Counted from the stretch's first letter, positions 6,368-13,267 are shown. The stretch is DNA of 30,145 bases from Methanosarcinales archaeon (GCA_025464585.1 JAODGL010000161.1:1-30145), one strand, 5' to 3'. Numbers and translations: made by a program. The notes: generated by a model from the sequence alone, not told the origin.

Positions 6368-7951
6368 ATGTATCCTTACATGTTAGAATGCAATCCATTT
6401 CCGGCAAGCACGGTGGCAAGGCGAGATAATGCAGTCTTTTTAGGCGGAAGGAGATGGAAAATTGCAAGGAATAAGATAAAAGAAAATATATTGAAGGCTG
6501 ATGTGCAAATTAGCGTTATCATTGGACCTTACGGTGTTGGCAAGACTCACCTCGTATTTAATTTACTCAACTTCTTTGAGGATAAAGGCTTCATTACCTC
6601 TTATACGGAGTTATCAGGGTTAGCGTCTGGTGAAAATCCAGTAATAAAAGCAATTTCACACCTCTTAGATGCCTTTTTTGAATTTAGAGAAGAGATAGTT
6701 CGCGGTGCCATTAAAAAATTGGACGGGGAAGGAATGTTAAATAAGGTATTGAACTTAAATTTCAGCAGATTCGGCGCATGGAGGATGCGTAAAAAATTGA
6801 ACCGTTATTTGAATAGGGATGAGAATGTGAGACTATCATACACTGAGAAGATGTTCTTTAGAGACACAGTGTTGACGATGCTGGAGGAAATGGGAGTGGA
6901 TAGGAGGATGACAAAAGTTCTTCTCTTCTCATATTCATGGAAGAACATTTTACAGACAATGGATAGTGCGGTTAGCGCTTTGTCTGCAATGGCAGACGTC
7001 CTCCGAATCACAGGAAAAGATAGAATCGTAATAGCTTTCGATGAACTCGACATACTGGAGCAGAAAAGCTCACCTCACGATATAACAGAACCTTTCAGGA
7101 ATTTAATAAATAATTTACCAACGAATGTGCATGTAATCCTGGCAATAACAAGAACGGCTATGGATAGAGTTCAAACGATAGACCCCGGTCTTTACAGGCG
7201 GCTGGATGATAAAAGCAAGGTTTGCATAGTATTTCTTGAGAATCCGGATAATGAAGAAGAGCTTTTTGAAATAATAAGAGATATACTTGAGGATGCGGGT
7301 GCAGAAATGGATATTCGTGGTGAGAAAGAACTGAGGAACCTTTGTAAAGTGGTATTTGATAAAAAGAAAGAGCGACCACTCAGCGAAAGTCTTACCCTTT
7401 TCAATACTCTGTTTGAAATGGTGAAGGGAAAAGGAACGAATATTGAAAGAGCATGCGAGCTCCTGGGGGTTTCGCTTATATCCCGTGAGCAAATAGTTGA
7501 GCAACCGAAGGAGATAGAGAATGCCATCAGGAATTTATGTTTCAGGTTGAAGGAAGCGGGGTATATAAGAAAAGTGCACGAGCGAGGGAAAAGAATTAAT
7601 TTAAAGAGTGGTGGATGGCGTGTAGCGGACATCTTCTTCGAGGATAATGATGGTAAATGGGTTGCCGGTGAGGTAAAAGTGAGGAATGAATTTCTGGGGG
7701 CATCTAATTTATACATACCTGAAATTATGAGGGAGGGGTTTTTCAAAGAAGGGGGTGAGAGGAAGAGAGTGGATAGGGCGATAATTTGGTATATAGCAAC
7801 TGGCTTGAGTGATGAAGTGGAGCGTGAAATAGAAAAGTTAAGAGGAGAGGGGAAAATACTGGACATTGTGAAGCTAAGCGGAGAGGAAGTTATGGTACTG
7901 AAAGAAGCAAAAGATTTGGAAACAGAAGGTAGAAGATTGATGATAATATGA
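6368..7951 (+). CDS. AAA-type ATPase with putative C-terminal PD-(D/E)XK nuclease domain
   Basis: 527 residues. Walker A is GPYGVGKT (53-60) and Walker B is VIAFDELD (221-228), in the style of ORC/STAND-like archaeal ATPases; a sensor-type LAITRT follows at 258-263. Residues ~290-375 form a helical lid region. The C-terminal domain (~380-527) contains VADIFF (D421) and, 13 residues on, GEVKVR (434-439). This spacing of Asp and ExK suits a PD-(D/E)XK nuclease fold, followed by a mixed alpha/beta tail. The nuclease reading is inference. The gene follows the winged-helix gene by 2 bases and overlaps the next small gene as ATGA, so three genes form one unit, perhaps a DNA-targeting or defence module. 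Confidence 0.8.
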   Translation: MYPYMLECNPFPASTVARRDNAVFLGGRRWKIARNKIKENILKADVQISVIIGPYGVGKTHLVFNLLNFFEDKGFITSYTELSGLASGENPVIKAISHLLDAFFEFREEIVRGAIKKLDGEGMLNKVLNLNFSRFGAWRMRKKLNRYLNRDENVRLSYTEKMFFRDTVLTMLEEMGVDRRMTKVLLFSYSWKNILQTMDSAVSALSAMADVLRITGKDRIVIAFDELDILEQKSSPHDITEPFRNLINNLPTNVHVILAITRTAMDRVQTIDPGLYRRLDDKSKVCIVFLENPDNEEELFEIIRDILEDAGAEMDIRGEKELRNLCKVVFDKKKERPLSESLTLFNTLFEMVKGKGTNIERACELLGVSLISREQIVEQPKEIENAIRNLCFRLKEAGYIRKVHERGKRINLKSGGWRVADIFFEDNDGKWVAGEVKVRNEFLGASNLYIPEIMREGFFKEGGERKRVDRAIIWYIATGLSDEVEREIEKLRGEGKILDIVKLSGEEVMVLKEAKDLETEGRRLMII

Positions 7952-8245
7952 AAAGGAGGTTCATTTCCAGGTGGGTGGTTCAGAAAGTGGTGAGAGAAGA
8001 AAAGAAAAAGGGTTTTCCCTAAAGAAAAGGTATGGGATGCGATAAGGAAAGCGGTGGAAGAACTGGATTTAGAGGGTGGGACAGCAGAAACAGTAGCAGA
8101 GAAGATAGAAGCACGAGGGCATAAGGTGCCGGCATTGGTGATTGAGAAGGGGTTGGATGACATCGGAGAGGAATTCTATATATATGAAGAGGAGGTCACG
8201 GAGGAAGAAGAGAAGAAATATGCTTATGAGGAAAGGGGATGGTGA
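7948..8245 (+). pseudogene. Small protein gene interrupted by a +1 frame shift at CCC-TAA
   Basis: From the ATG at 7948, which overlaps the ATPase stop, the frame codes MKRRFISRWVVQKVVREEKK then GFP and meets TAA at 8020. One base forward, the reading continues without a break as KEKVWDAIRKAVEELDLEGG and on to a stop at 8243-8245. The combined product would be about 98 residues. The basic N-terminal third followed by an acidic tail suggests one original protein. The KGFPKEKVWDAIRKA stretch faintly recalls ATP-cone regulators, but I would not assign it. The shift could be a mutation, a base-call error in the GGGTTTTCCC run, or programmed slippage. Confidence 0.55.
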
Positions 8246-8328
8246 AGTTTATCAACACCAAAATTTTTGTTTTTTATTTCCTCGCCCAAGCAGGATAAAA
8301 AGAACCAAAATCTGTGGAATCCTGGTTT

Positions 8329-8721
8329 TTAAAAATAGAACTCCCTTACATACTCCGGCTTCCTTGTCAATAGGTCGCGAATACTTACAATGCCCACGAG
8401 CACTCCATTTTCTACCACCGGCAGTCTTTTTATCCGCTTCCTCGCTGCGAGTTTGCACGCTTCATCTACCGATGCCTCCGGCTCGATGGTGACCAGAGGG
8501 GAAGCCATTATCTCTTTTGCTTTTACCTCACTTGCCCTCTTATCCTTCAATAGGACTTTCAATGCGATGTCGCGCTCAGTAATGATTCCCGCAGGTTTAC
8601 CTTCCGAGGTTATCACTACACTCCCTATCCCCAACTCGTCCATATCCGCTGCTATTTTAGTTACCAATGTTTCTTTATCTTCAGCGATGATGGGCCTGCT
8701 CATTATCTCTCTAACTTTCAT
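8329..8721 (-). CDS. Tandem CBS-domain protein
   Basis: 130 residues with two CBS domains (about 3-58 and 68-122). VREIMSRPIIAEDKETLV starts the first, GIITERDIALKVL closes it, AKEIMASPLVTIEPEASVDE starts the second and VGIVSIRDLL closes it. GxxTERD is a typical nucleotide-contact segment. GAGGAAAG precedes the ATG on the coding strand. The final codons (RKPEYVREFYF) recur as a fragment at 8979-9009. It is transcribed towards the winged-helix/ATPase group and is probably an independent regulator; the ligand is unknown. Confidence 0.9.
   Translation of the reverse strand: MKVREIMSRPIIAEDKETLVTKIAADMDELGIGSVVITSEGKPAGIITERDIALKVLLKDKRASEVKAKEIMASPLVTIEPEASVDEACKLAARKRIKRLPVVENGVLVGIVSIRDLLTRKPEYVREFYF
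8336..8366. repeat. 31-bp sequence repeated at 8979-9009 (copy 1)
   Basis: The last codons of the CBS gene on the minus strand. The copy at 8979-9009 differs at only 3 of 31 positions and keeps the same orientation. Similarity stops on both sides, so this is a short transplanted gene end rather than a whole duplicated gene. Confidence 0.7.
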
Positions 8722-8783
8722 CTTTCCTCTTTCTCCTCTTTTCTTCTTTCTCTATATTCATTTCAAATCAAATAATAAAATAT

Positions 8784-8797
8784 CGAAATATTTATAA
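8784..8797 (+). promoter_or_regulatory. BRE/TATA element before the 8840 small frame
   Basis: CGAAATATTTATAA is a good BRE plus TATA match and resembles the element CGAAAGTTTTATA at 11276 and 14538. Transcription would start near 8815-8820, just upstream of GGTGA and the ATG at 8840. The surrounding bases are nearly all A/T. Confidence 0.4.
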
Positions 8798-8839
8798 TTA
8801 TAAGATATAAGTTACGTATGTAGGGACAGGTGAAGGGGA

Positions 8840-9010
8840 ATGGGAAGTAAATTCATTGCCGCGCTGAAATGCTTTATTAAATGCCCATCGGAAACAATGA
8901 GGCTCATGTTGAGTTTAAACCCTCCTTATGACTCACAAGCGGTGGAAACGGTAAAGACGCATTGTCCCGGAATAGAAGTAGAACTCCCGTGCACACTCCG
9001 GCTTCCTTGA
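8840..9010 (+). CDS. Small unrecognised frame (56 aa), probably a gene remnant
   Basis: The ATG at 8840 has GGTGA 6 bases upstream and a BRE/TATA element further up. The first ~45 residues (MGSKFIAALKCFIKCPSETM and onward) look protein-like, with two cysteines three residues apart from a lysine-rich run. The last ~11 residues, VELPCTLRLP, are the antisense reading of the copied CBS gene end at 8979-9009, so the original 3' end has been replaced. The frame stops exactly at that joint. I do not recognise the product. Confidence 0.3.
   Translation: MGSKFIAALKCFIKCPSETMRLMLSLNPPYDSQAVETVKTHCPGIEVELPCTLRLP
8979..9009. repeat. 31-bp sequence repeated from the CBS gene end (copy 2)
   Basis: Minus-strand reading gives RKPECAREFYF, against RKPEYVREFYF at the end of the CBS protein. 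It sits at the boundary between the small frame at 8840 and the headless ATPase at 9021, which suggests a recombination joint. Confidence 0.7.
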
Positions 9011-9020
9011 ACATGTTAAG

Positions 9021-9862
9021 TTGGGTGTTATAATTGCAGGGCATGCTAATTGGAAAAAGCGAATAGAAGAAAATCCTGTTTATAGTGGGACCTTCGACAA
9101 TCAAGATGAAATGCAGGATATAACAGTAGAGGAAGCCGAGCAAATTCTAAGTGCAAGATTGAGAGATTATTCAACAGATAAAACGCCTCACGAGATTATA
9201 ACACAAGAAGCAGTTCATAAGATTTACGCACAACTATACGAGAAAACGGCACGATTAGACAAAGATATTCAGGCACTGTTGACTGACATTGACAGGCATT
9301 ATGGTGTTTCACCCGAAGATTATCTATTGCGAGTTTATACGTCAGAAAAAGAGATAGAAAAAGGGCCAAAAGTGACTAAAGAACCTGAAGAAGTCATCAA
9401 TATGAGGATAATCAGGGAATACCTATCACAGGCTAAACTAAAAAAGGCTGTGCAACATATTGACCGCACAATAGAAGATTATAGCGATATTTGGAAGTTT
9501 GAGCGGGGTGCACATATTTTGAAACCTCAAGATGTGCCTAACAAATGCGAGAATTCAATGTACCATCTTCTATCATCATACCAAATCTACAAAGAAAATA
9601 ATGACGACGTAAACACAGAAGCAGACATTATTTTTGACGCGACCATAAATGGTACAGGAAACGAAGACTTAAGTGAGCTATACCCAGCTGTTAAAGCTAT
9701 AAAAAATGAAGCTAAAAGTATTGACCGAGATGAGGCTGGACCTATTGTTGATCTGTATTTTAGCGCTATCAAAAACATTGTTGCTATGTTTTTTGAAGAC
9801 GTAAAATATGATAAGATGTTAGATTTTCATTCGGAAAATCTTACAACGGAAGATAAAGATGT
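9021..9862 (+). pseudogene. AAA-type ATPase lacking its N-terminal P-loop half
   Basis: The open frame begins VGVIIAGHANWKKRIEENPV, which resembles the sensor-1 strand after Walker B in ORC/STAND-like ATPases, and continues ITVEEAEQILSARLRDYS and TQEAVHKIYAQLYEKTARLD, a normal lid domain. There is no Walker A or B. The only start is a TTG with no ribosome site, and the frame begins 11 bases after the copied CBS fragment, so the 5' half was lost. The frame formally runs to 9947, but from about 9862 its codons are antisense to the methyltransferase remnant and are not real protein. The remaining middle part (150-270) is helical and unrecognised. Confidence 0.7.
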
Positions 9863-10491
9863 TGTAATAGCTTCATTGAATAAATTGGTTTTAAAGTCAA
9901 CAATTATTATAAATCTAAGTTTTTCACTTTTTATCAGGTATTCTTAAGCTGCTCGTCCTCCTTTCGATAATTGATTCATAGATTTAAGAAAGAACAGAGT
10001 ATAAATGTTTGTAAAGCCGGTTAACTTCATTTTTAATTTCTTTTCAAAGATAGACAATATTTCTTTATTTTCACAATCATGGAACTTTAGATGCGGAGGA
10101 TTGCAACTAATACCATCATATTCGTTCGTCCAATCGTTAAATAATTCTTCTTCTCAAGATTCACCTTTATATCAGGAATATTATCTATTATATCTTTTGC
10201 ACAATTCAAAATCTTTTCGTCTATGTCATAGCCGATAAATCTATATCTTTCACAGCCTTTCTTTAAGACAATTGCCCTAAAAAATATGCCCAATCCAACG
10301 GCTGGATCAAGAATCGTTTCACAGTTTACGTTACCAATTATCCATTCCGACATGAATTCAGCAATTGGAAATGGTGTAAATAACTGACCTATTTTTTTCC
10401 TTTCGTCGTAAGGGTTTAACAAGGAATATTCCATCTCGGGCTCGTCAGAGAATATATCCTTATTTTTATTTATGGTAGTTTGGATGCTCAT
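9862..10491 (-). pseudogene. Degraded N6-adenine DNA methyltransferase
   Basis: The N-terminal 134 residues from the ATG at 10491 contain QLFTPFPIAEFMSEWI, motif I ILDPAVGLGIFF and GYDIDEKIL, all typical of N6-adenine methyltransferases of restriction-modification systems. Near 10150 the frame shifts; in the next frame EELFNDWTNEYDGI leads into motif IV CNPPHLKFHD and later NIYTLFFLKSMNQLSKGGRA. An in-frame TAA at about 9945 follows, with around 15 expected residues missing. The reading then continues EYLIKSEKLRFIIIVDF and LFNEAITTS before similarity ends near 9862. At least two lesions plus a truncation make it inactive. Confidence 0.8.
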
Positions 10492-10502
10492 AGCGGTGCC
10501 CC

Positions 10503-10887
10503 CTAGCCAAGAACTTTCATTAAGTTTGTTAAGTCTATCTGAGTGTATCCACCTCGGAAAGTTACATAGAATAACAATCTACCGCTAATCAGTTTCTTAA
10601 CTTCGCTCTTATGTTCAGGCATCTCAATTTTCTCCGCCAGGCAAACTCCGCTACCAATATCAATATGAATGGTTGACTTAAACTGATTCTTAACATTTCT
10701 CTCAACAGTGAACTCGTTGAGGACTCACGAGAACAAGTGGGTTATATTCCGCGGTGGTAAAAACAAAGAGCGTGTTTATATGTGGGAATCGGGTATAGAA
10801 AGATTCCAGAACGGTTCTTATATCTGTTCGGCGTAAGCGTTCCGCTTCAATAGCATAAATCTGAAATTGCGCTCCATCGGTTTTGTA
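10503..10887 (-). pseudogene. Frame-shifted gene remnant upstream of the methyltransferase
   Basis: Two adjoining minus-strand frames read as one protein. The first (10887 to ~10716) gives YKTDGAQFQIYAIEAERLRR, TVLESFYTRFPHINTLFVF and TTAEYNPLVLVSPQR. The second (~10721 to 10503) gives LNEFTVERNVKNQFKSTIHI and ends GGYTQIDLTNLMKVLG before TAG. The join near 10716-10721 is a one-base shift. No start is visible and a stop precedes the first piece. The stop lies 11 bases before the methyltransferase ATG, so they were probably one operon or one gene. The TTAEY...LVLVSP pattern is reminiscent of N-terminal parts of large methylase-type restriction proteins; this is a weak match. Confidence 0.55.
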
Positions 10888-10911
10888 CTATAACTTCTTC
10901 CGTTTGATAAT

Positions 10912-11190
10912 TCAAGCTGTTAAGGAACGGTACTTCTTGTAAACGCCCTTGAGCGAAGTGAGCGTGATTCTCTCCTCCGCGGGGTCAACAAAGACAAGTA
11001 AATTTCTTTCTGTAAGCAAGAAGAAGTCGTCGCCGCATTTCTCTCTTATCTCTTCTATGCTCTTTGAGTCGAAATAAATCCGCTTTCCTCTTTCATTCCC
11101 TGCTCTCTGAACAGAAGCTATAAGCTCGATAATCTCTTTCTCCTTTGGCTCTTTCTCCTTTGGCTCTTTCTCTGCCTCTTCATCAGCCAT
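10912..11190 (-). CDS. Small unrecognised protein, intact member of a local family
   Basis: 92 residues. A charged N-terminal tail with a repeated KEKEP (residues 8-18) is followed by a compact domain: RGKRIYFDSKSIEEIREK, then LLVFVDPAEERITLTSLKGVY. The domain matches part of the protein at 14586-15122 (RGVYIYFGSRELELLKE ... NKLYLTPLSTLYE). Fragments of close paralogues lie at 5098-5145 and 12874-12946. The gene is divergent from the KaiC-like ATPase with a 187 bp shared upstream region. A beta-alpha-beta fold seems likely from the pattern, perhaps a DNA- or partner-binding element, but no function can be stated. Confidence 0.7.
   Translation of the reverse strand: MADEEAEKEPKEKEPKEKEIIELIASVQRAGNERGKRIYFDSKSIEEIREKCGDDFFLLTERNLLVFVDPAEERITLTSLKGVYKKYRSLTA
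11136..11165. repeat. Two 15-bp tandem units inside the small gene
   Basis: CTTTCTCCTTTGGCT occurs twice in a row and codes the doubled EPKEK segment of the 92-residue protein (minus strand). The fragment at 5.1 kb has only one unit, so copy number differs between paralogues. Confidence 0.75.
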
Positions 11191-11246
11191 TTTAATTTAT
11201 TTATCACTTCCTTTTTCTTCATAAAAAGCTTTCCTGGATAGGAACT

Positions 11247-11265
11247 AAGAAACAGTAAGTTTCTT
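11247..11265. promoter_or_regulatory. Inverted repeat in the leader of the small gene
   Basis: AAGAAAC, a 5-base spacer AGTAA, then GTTTCTT: a perfect 7-base inverted repeat in the shared upstream region of the small gene and the KaiC-like gene. Part of it (AACTAAGAAAC) is retained in the 5.1 kb fragment. Operator or hairpin; untested. Confidence 0.35.
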
Positions 11266-11275
11266 TGCAGAAGAC

Positions 11276-11288
11276 CGAAAGTTTTATA
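11276..11288 (+). promoter_or_regulatory. BRE/TATA promoter of the KaiC-like gene
   Basis: CGAAAGTTTTATA is identical, base for base, to 14538-14550 and close to 13128-13140. Transcription should start near 11312, giving a leader of about 65 bases before the ATG at 11378. Bases after the TATA (GCATCCGT, CATATTTTGC, AAAAGGCACCGG) also resemble those other two leaders. Confidence 0.6.
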
Positions 11289-11377
11289 AGGCATCCGTGA
11301 CATATTTTGCATAAAAGGCACCGGATACATAAAAGAATAAAAGGATAAAAGGACAAAAGCAAAAAAGAGGGATAATA

Positions 11378-12763
11378 ATGGCAAAGGTATTACCTGAACT
11401 GGATAAGGCATTATCCTCAGAAAGAGGATTTTCTCTGCTGATAAAAGGCTTGCCAGGAACGGGGAAGACGATACTTGCGCTCTCTGCAATTGCACAGTTT
11501 GGTGGCGCTGATGCGCTATATATTTCAACGAGAATATCACCTCGCTCTCTCTACAAGCAGTTCCCCTGGCTTAATAAGTGCATCCAGCCATTGAACGTAA
11601 TAGATGCGACAAAGCTTTATATCTCGGCAGACGCACAGTTTGGACTTATGACATTTCCGGAAGTCCTGTATTCAAGACTTCGCGGGATAGAAAAGCCAGC
11701 AACTATCGTGGTTGATAGCTGGGATGCGATGACCACACAAATTGATGACAGCAAGAGGGTTATATCGCTGCAGGCTGCAATAACAGAGCTCGTAAGGGAA
11801 AGCAGGATAAACCTGATTCTCGTGACTGAAAGCAAGGAAGTAACTCCACTGGATTATTTAGTGGATGGAATAGTGGTGCTAAGGAATTACGAAATAGATT
11901 ATCGAAGGGCGAGAGAGATTGAGATAAAGAAGCTGCGTGGCATCGAGATAAGTCAGCATAAATACCCGTTCACGTTAAAGGGTGGTGAATTTCAATCTTT
12001 CAAACCTTTCGAGCGGAGGAGAATAGAGAAGCGAAGAAGAGCAGAACTCGTGCCGAATACTGAAACGCACCTCTCTACCGGGATATCTGACCTGGACAAA
12101 ATCCTGGGCGGAGGCTTTAAACGGGGAAGCTTTAATATTATAGAAGCCGGGGATGATATCTCTATTCTGGGTTACCAGTCCATTATCGCTCACATGATTA
12201 TAAACAGCATACAGCAAGGGAATAATTGTGTGTGTATTCCCTGTTGCGGCTGGGATGAGAGGAGATTGAGAAGAGGGGTACTGCCTTTTGTAAGCGAAGA
12301 GGATTATAATAGGCTTTTCACGGTCTTCGAGATAGGTTCAGAGAAGAAGGAAGATGAGAGGGAGAACGTGAGAATATTGAAAGGAGACTTGATGAAGTCA
12401 GATCTCTTAAAATTCAGAGATTTCATTTCCAGCTTAGAGCCACCAGTCATGGTTATCATCGGAGTGGATATGTTAGAGTATCCATATCAGTTGAAAGAAC
12501 GGGGCAAACTTGGTGAAATGGTGGGACTTTTATCCGGGTTAATGGCAGATATGAGGGATGCGGGGAATGTAGGTGCATTTGGAATGACGCTCGGGCTTGA
12601 ATTAGGCAGGGAGCTTATTCACATGTCATCAACACACCTGAAGTTGACCGTACTTCATAAGAGTGTCATCCTTTATTGCGACCGTCCTGAGACCAAACTA
12701 CACTGCCTGGAGAATGTTGTCACTGATGATACCCTGAGGATAAAACTCACTCCTATTGTGTGA
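11378..12763 (+). CDS. KaiC/GvpD-like ATPase with two RecA-type domains, the second degenerate
   Basis: 461 residues. Domain 1 has Walker A GLPGTGKT (24-31), Walker B IVVDSWD (110-116) and the KaiC-type ending EIKKLRGIEISQHKYPFTLK (about 182-201). Domain 2 starts with LSTGISDLDKILGGGFKRGS (232-251), the normal KaiC entry, but where a P-loop should follow it reads IIEAGDDISIL, without GKT, so it probably does not hydrolyse ATP. The layout recalls archaeal KaiC-family and GvpD-like regulators, which act by binding partners or transcription factors. GAGGG lies 6-10 bases before the ATG. It is divergent from the small gene at 10912 and followed by a small overlapping frame. Confidence 0.8.
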   Translation: MAKVLPELDKALSSERGFSLLIKGLPGTGKTILALSAIAQFGGADALYISTRISPRSLYKQFPWLNKCIQPLNVIDATKLYISADAQFGLMTFPEVLYSRLRGIEKPATIVVDSWDAMTTQIDDSKRVISLQAAITELVRESRINLILVTESKEVTPLDYLVDGIVVLRNYEIDYRRAREIEIKKLRGIEISQHKYPFTLKGGEFQSFKPFERRRIEKRRRAELVPNTETHLSTGISDLDKILGGGFKRGSFNIIEAGDDISILGYQSIIAHMIINSIQQGNNCVCIPCCGWDERRLRRGVLPFVSEEDYNRLFTVFEIGSEKKEDERENVRILKGDLMKSDLLKFRDFISSLEPPVMVIIGVDMLEYPYQLKERGKLGEMVGLLSGLMADMRDAGNVGAFGMTLGLELGRELIHMSSTHLKLTVLHKSVILYCDRPETKLHCLENVVTDDTLRIKLTPIV

Positions 12764-12969
12764 AGGCGATAAAAATGGAGATGGAAATCGATGTGCAGGT
12801 AATGGTGGGTAGTAACATCATCATCACGTTTGGTAGGGTAGATGTGGAGCTGACGAAAGAACAAGCAGAGAAATTAAAGGCACTTCTTATAGACGCCCTT
12901 GAGAGATGTGAGCGTGATCTTCTCCTCCGAGGGGTCAAAAAAAGCAAGAAAACAGAAAATAAATTATAG
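12760..12969 (+). CDS. Small frame after the KaiC-like gene, with a composite C-terminus
   Basis: The GTG at 12760 overlaps the previous stop; an ATG at 12775 gives MEMEIDVQVMVGSNIIITFG, then VELTKEQAEKLKA. This first part looks like two strands and a helix and is plausible protein. From about base 12880 the DNA is the antisense of a small-gene 3' fragment, so the last ~28 residues (LIDALERCERDLLLRGVKK and on) are probably accidental. It may be a truncated gene that picked up a new tail. Function unknown. Confidence 0.45.
   Translation: MKAIKMEMEIDVQVMVGSNIIITFGRVDVELTKEQAEKLKALLIDALERCERDLLLRGVKKSKKTENKL
12874..12946 (-). pseudogene. 3' fragment of a paralogue of the small gene at 10912
   Basis: The minus strand reads FFDPSEEKITLTSLKGVYKK followed by CL and TAA. 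The intact protein has VFVDPAEERITLTSLKGVYK in the same place. DNA similarity covers about 70 bases and then stops in both directions. It overlaps the end of the 12760 frame on the opposite strand. Confidence 0.75.
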
Positions 12970-13086
12970 ACACAGATTAGCGCTTGTGGGCTCTGCCCAC
13001 ATCCCCGCAATCCCTGAAAGGGCTTAATGATAAGAATCAACACGGTTAAACCAAAATAAATCTGCGTAAATCCGTGTCTTATAGAA
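12965..13086. repeat. Imperfect inverted-repeat segment with internal hairpin, non-coding
   Basis: The left end TATAGACACAGATTAGCG and the right end, which reads CTATAAGACACGGATTTACG on the minus strand, form imperfect terminal inverted repeats about 120 bp apart. Inside, GTGGGC-TCT-GCCCAC (12986-13000) is a perfect 6-base stem with a 3-base loop. No frame of note lies in it. It looks like a small non-autonomous element or a repeat-derived structure. The rest of the 12970-13267 gap holds promoter elements and a micro-frame. Confidence 0.45.
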
Positions 13087-13103
13087 ATTTATATACAACA
13101 AGT

Positions 13104-13141
13104 CACCGTAAACTTTATATAGACACCGAAAACTTTATAAG
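13104..13141 (+). promoter_or_regulatory. Tandemly duplicated BRE/TATA module
   Basis: CACCGTAAACTTTATATAGA (13104-13123) is followed at once by CACCGAAAACTTTATAAG (13124-13141) and then CACC again. Each unit holds a BRE-like CCGWAA and a TTTATA box, with a 20-base period. The second unit lines up with the promoters at 11276 and 14538. Transcription would start near 13163. Confidence 0.55.
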
Positions 13142-13164
13142 CACCTGTTCCATATATTACATTG

Positions 13165-13181
13165 GGGACACCAGTGTCACG
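13165..13181. promoter_or_regulatory. 17-bp near-palindrome at the expected transcript start
   Basis: GGGACACCAGTGTCACG; its reverse complement matches 4398-4414 at 16 of 17 bases. It covers the predicted start of transcription and the GTG of the micro-frame at 13174, a position suited to an operator. Confidence 0.4.
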
Positions 13182-13254
13182 AAAGGCACGTGTGAAGGCG
13201 AGCCACGTGAAAGGGGATAAAAAGGTGAAGGCGGTGTCCCAGGAGAAAAAATAG
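13174..13254 (+). pseudogene. 26-codon micro-frame resembling the start of the 14586 protein
   Basis: GTG then SRKARVKASHVKGDKKVKAV and SQEKK before TAG. The protein at 14586 begins MARKAGGKQKGEG and has EKGDKRG nearby. The distance from TATA box to start codon (about 40 bases) is the same in both. I read this as the N-terminal remnant of a gene whose middle domain was deleted, leaving its C-terminal domain as the separate gene at 13268. It could also be an expressed leader peptide. Confidence 0.4.
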
Positions 13255-13267
13255 GGGGTGAAGAGGG

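Noticed and set aside
7192..8163. Minus-strand open frame of 323 codons
   Set aside because: Antisense of the ATPase gene with a composition (Ser, Phe, Pro) typical of antisense reading.
8142..8492. Plus-strand open frame of 116 codons
   Set aside because: Overlaps the small gene in another frame, then runs antisense through the CBS gene end.
8904..9143. Minus-strand open frame of 79 codons
   Set aside because: Crosses the copied CBS end in the wrong frame and continues antisense to the ATPase remnant.
9862..9947. C-terminal end of the headless ATPase frame as real protein
   Set aside because: The opposite strand reads a methyltransferase segment (LFNEAITTS, EYLIKSEKLRF), so these codons are antisense.
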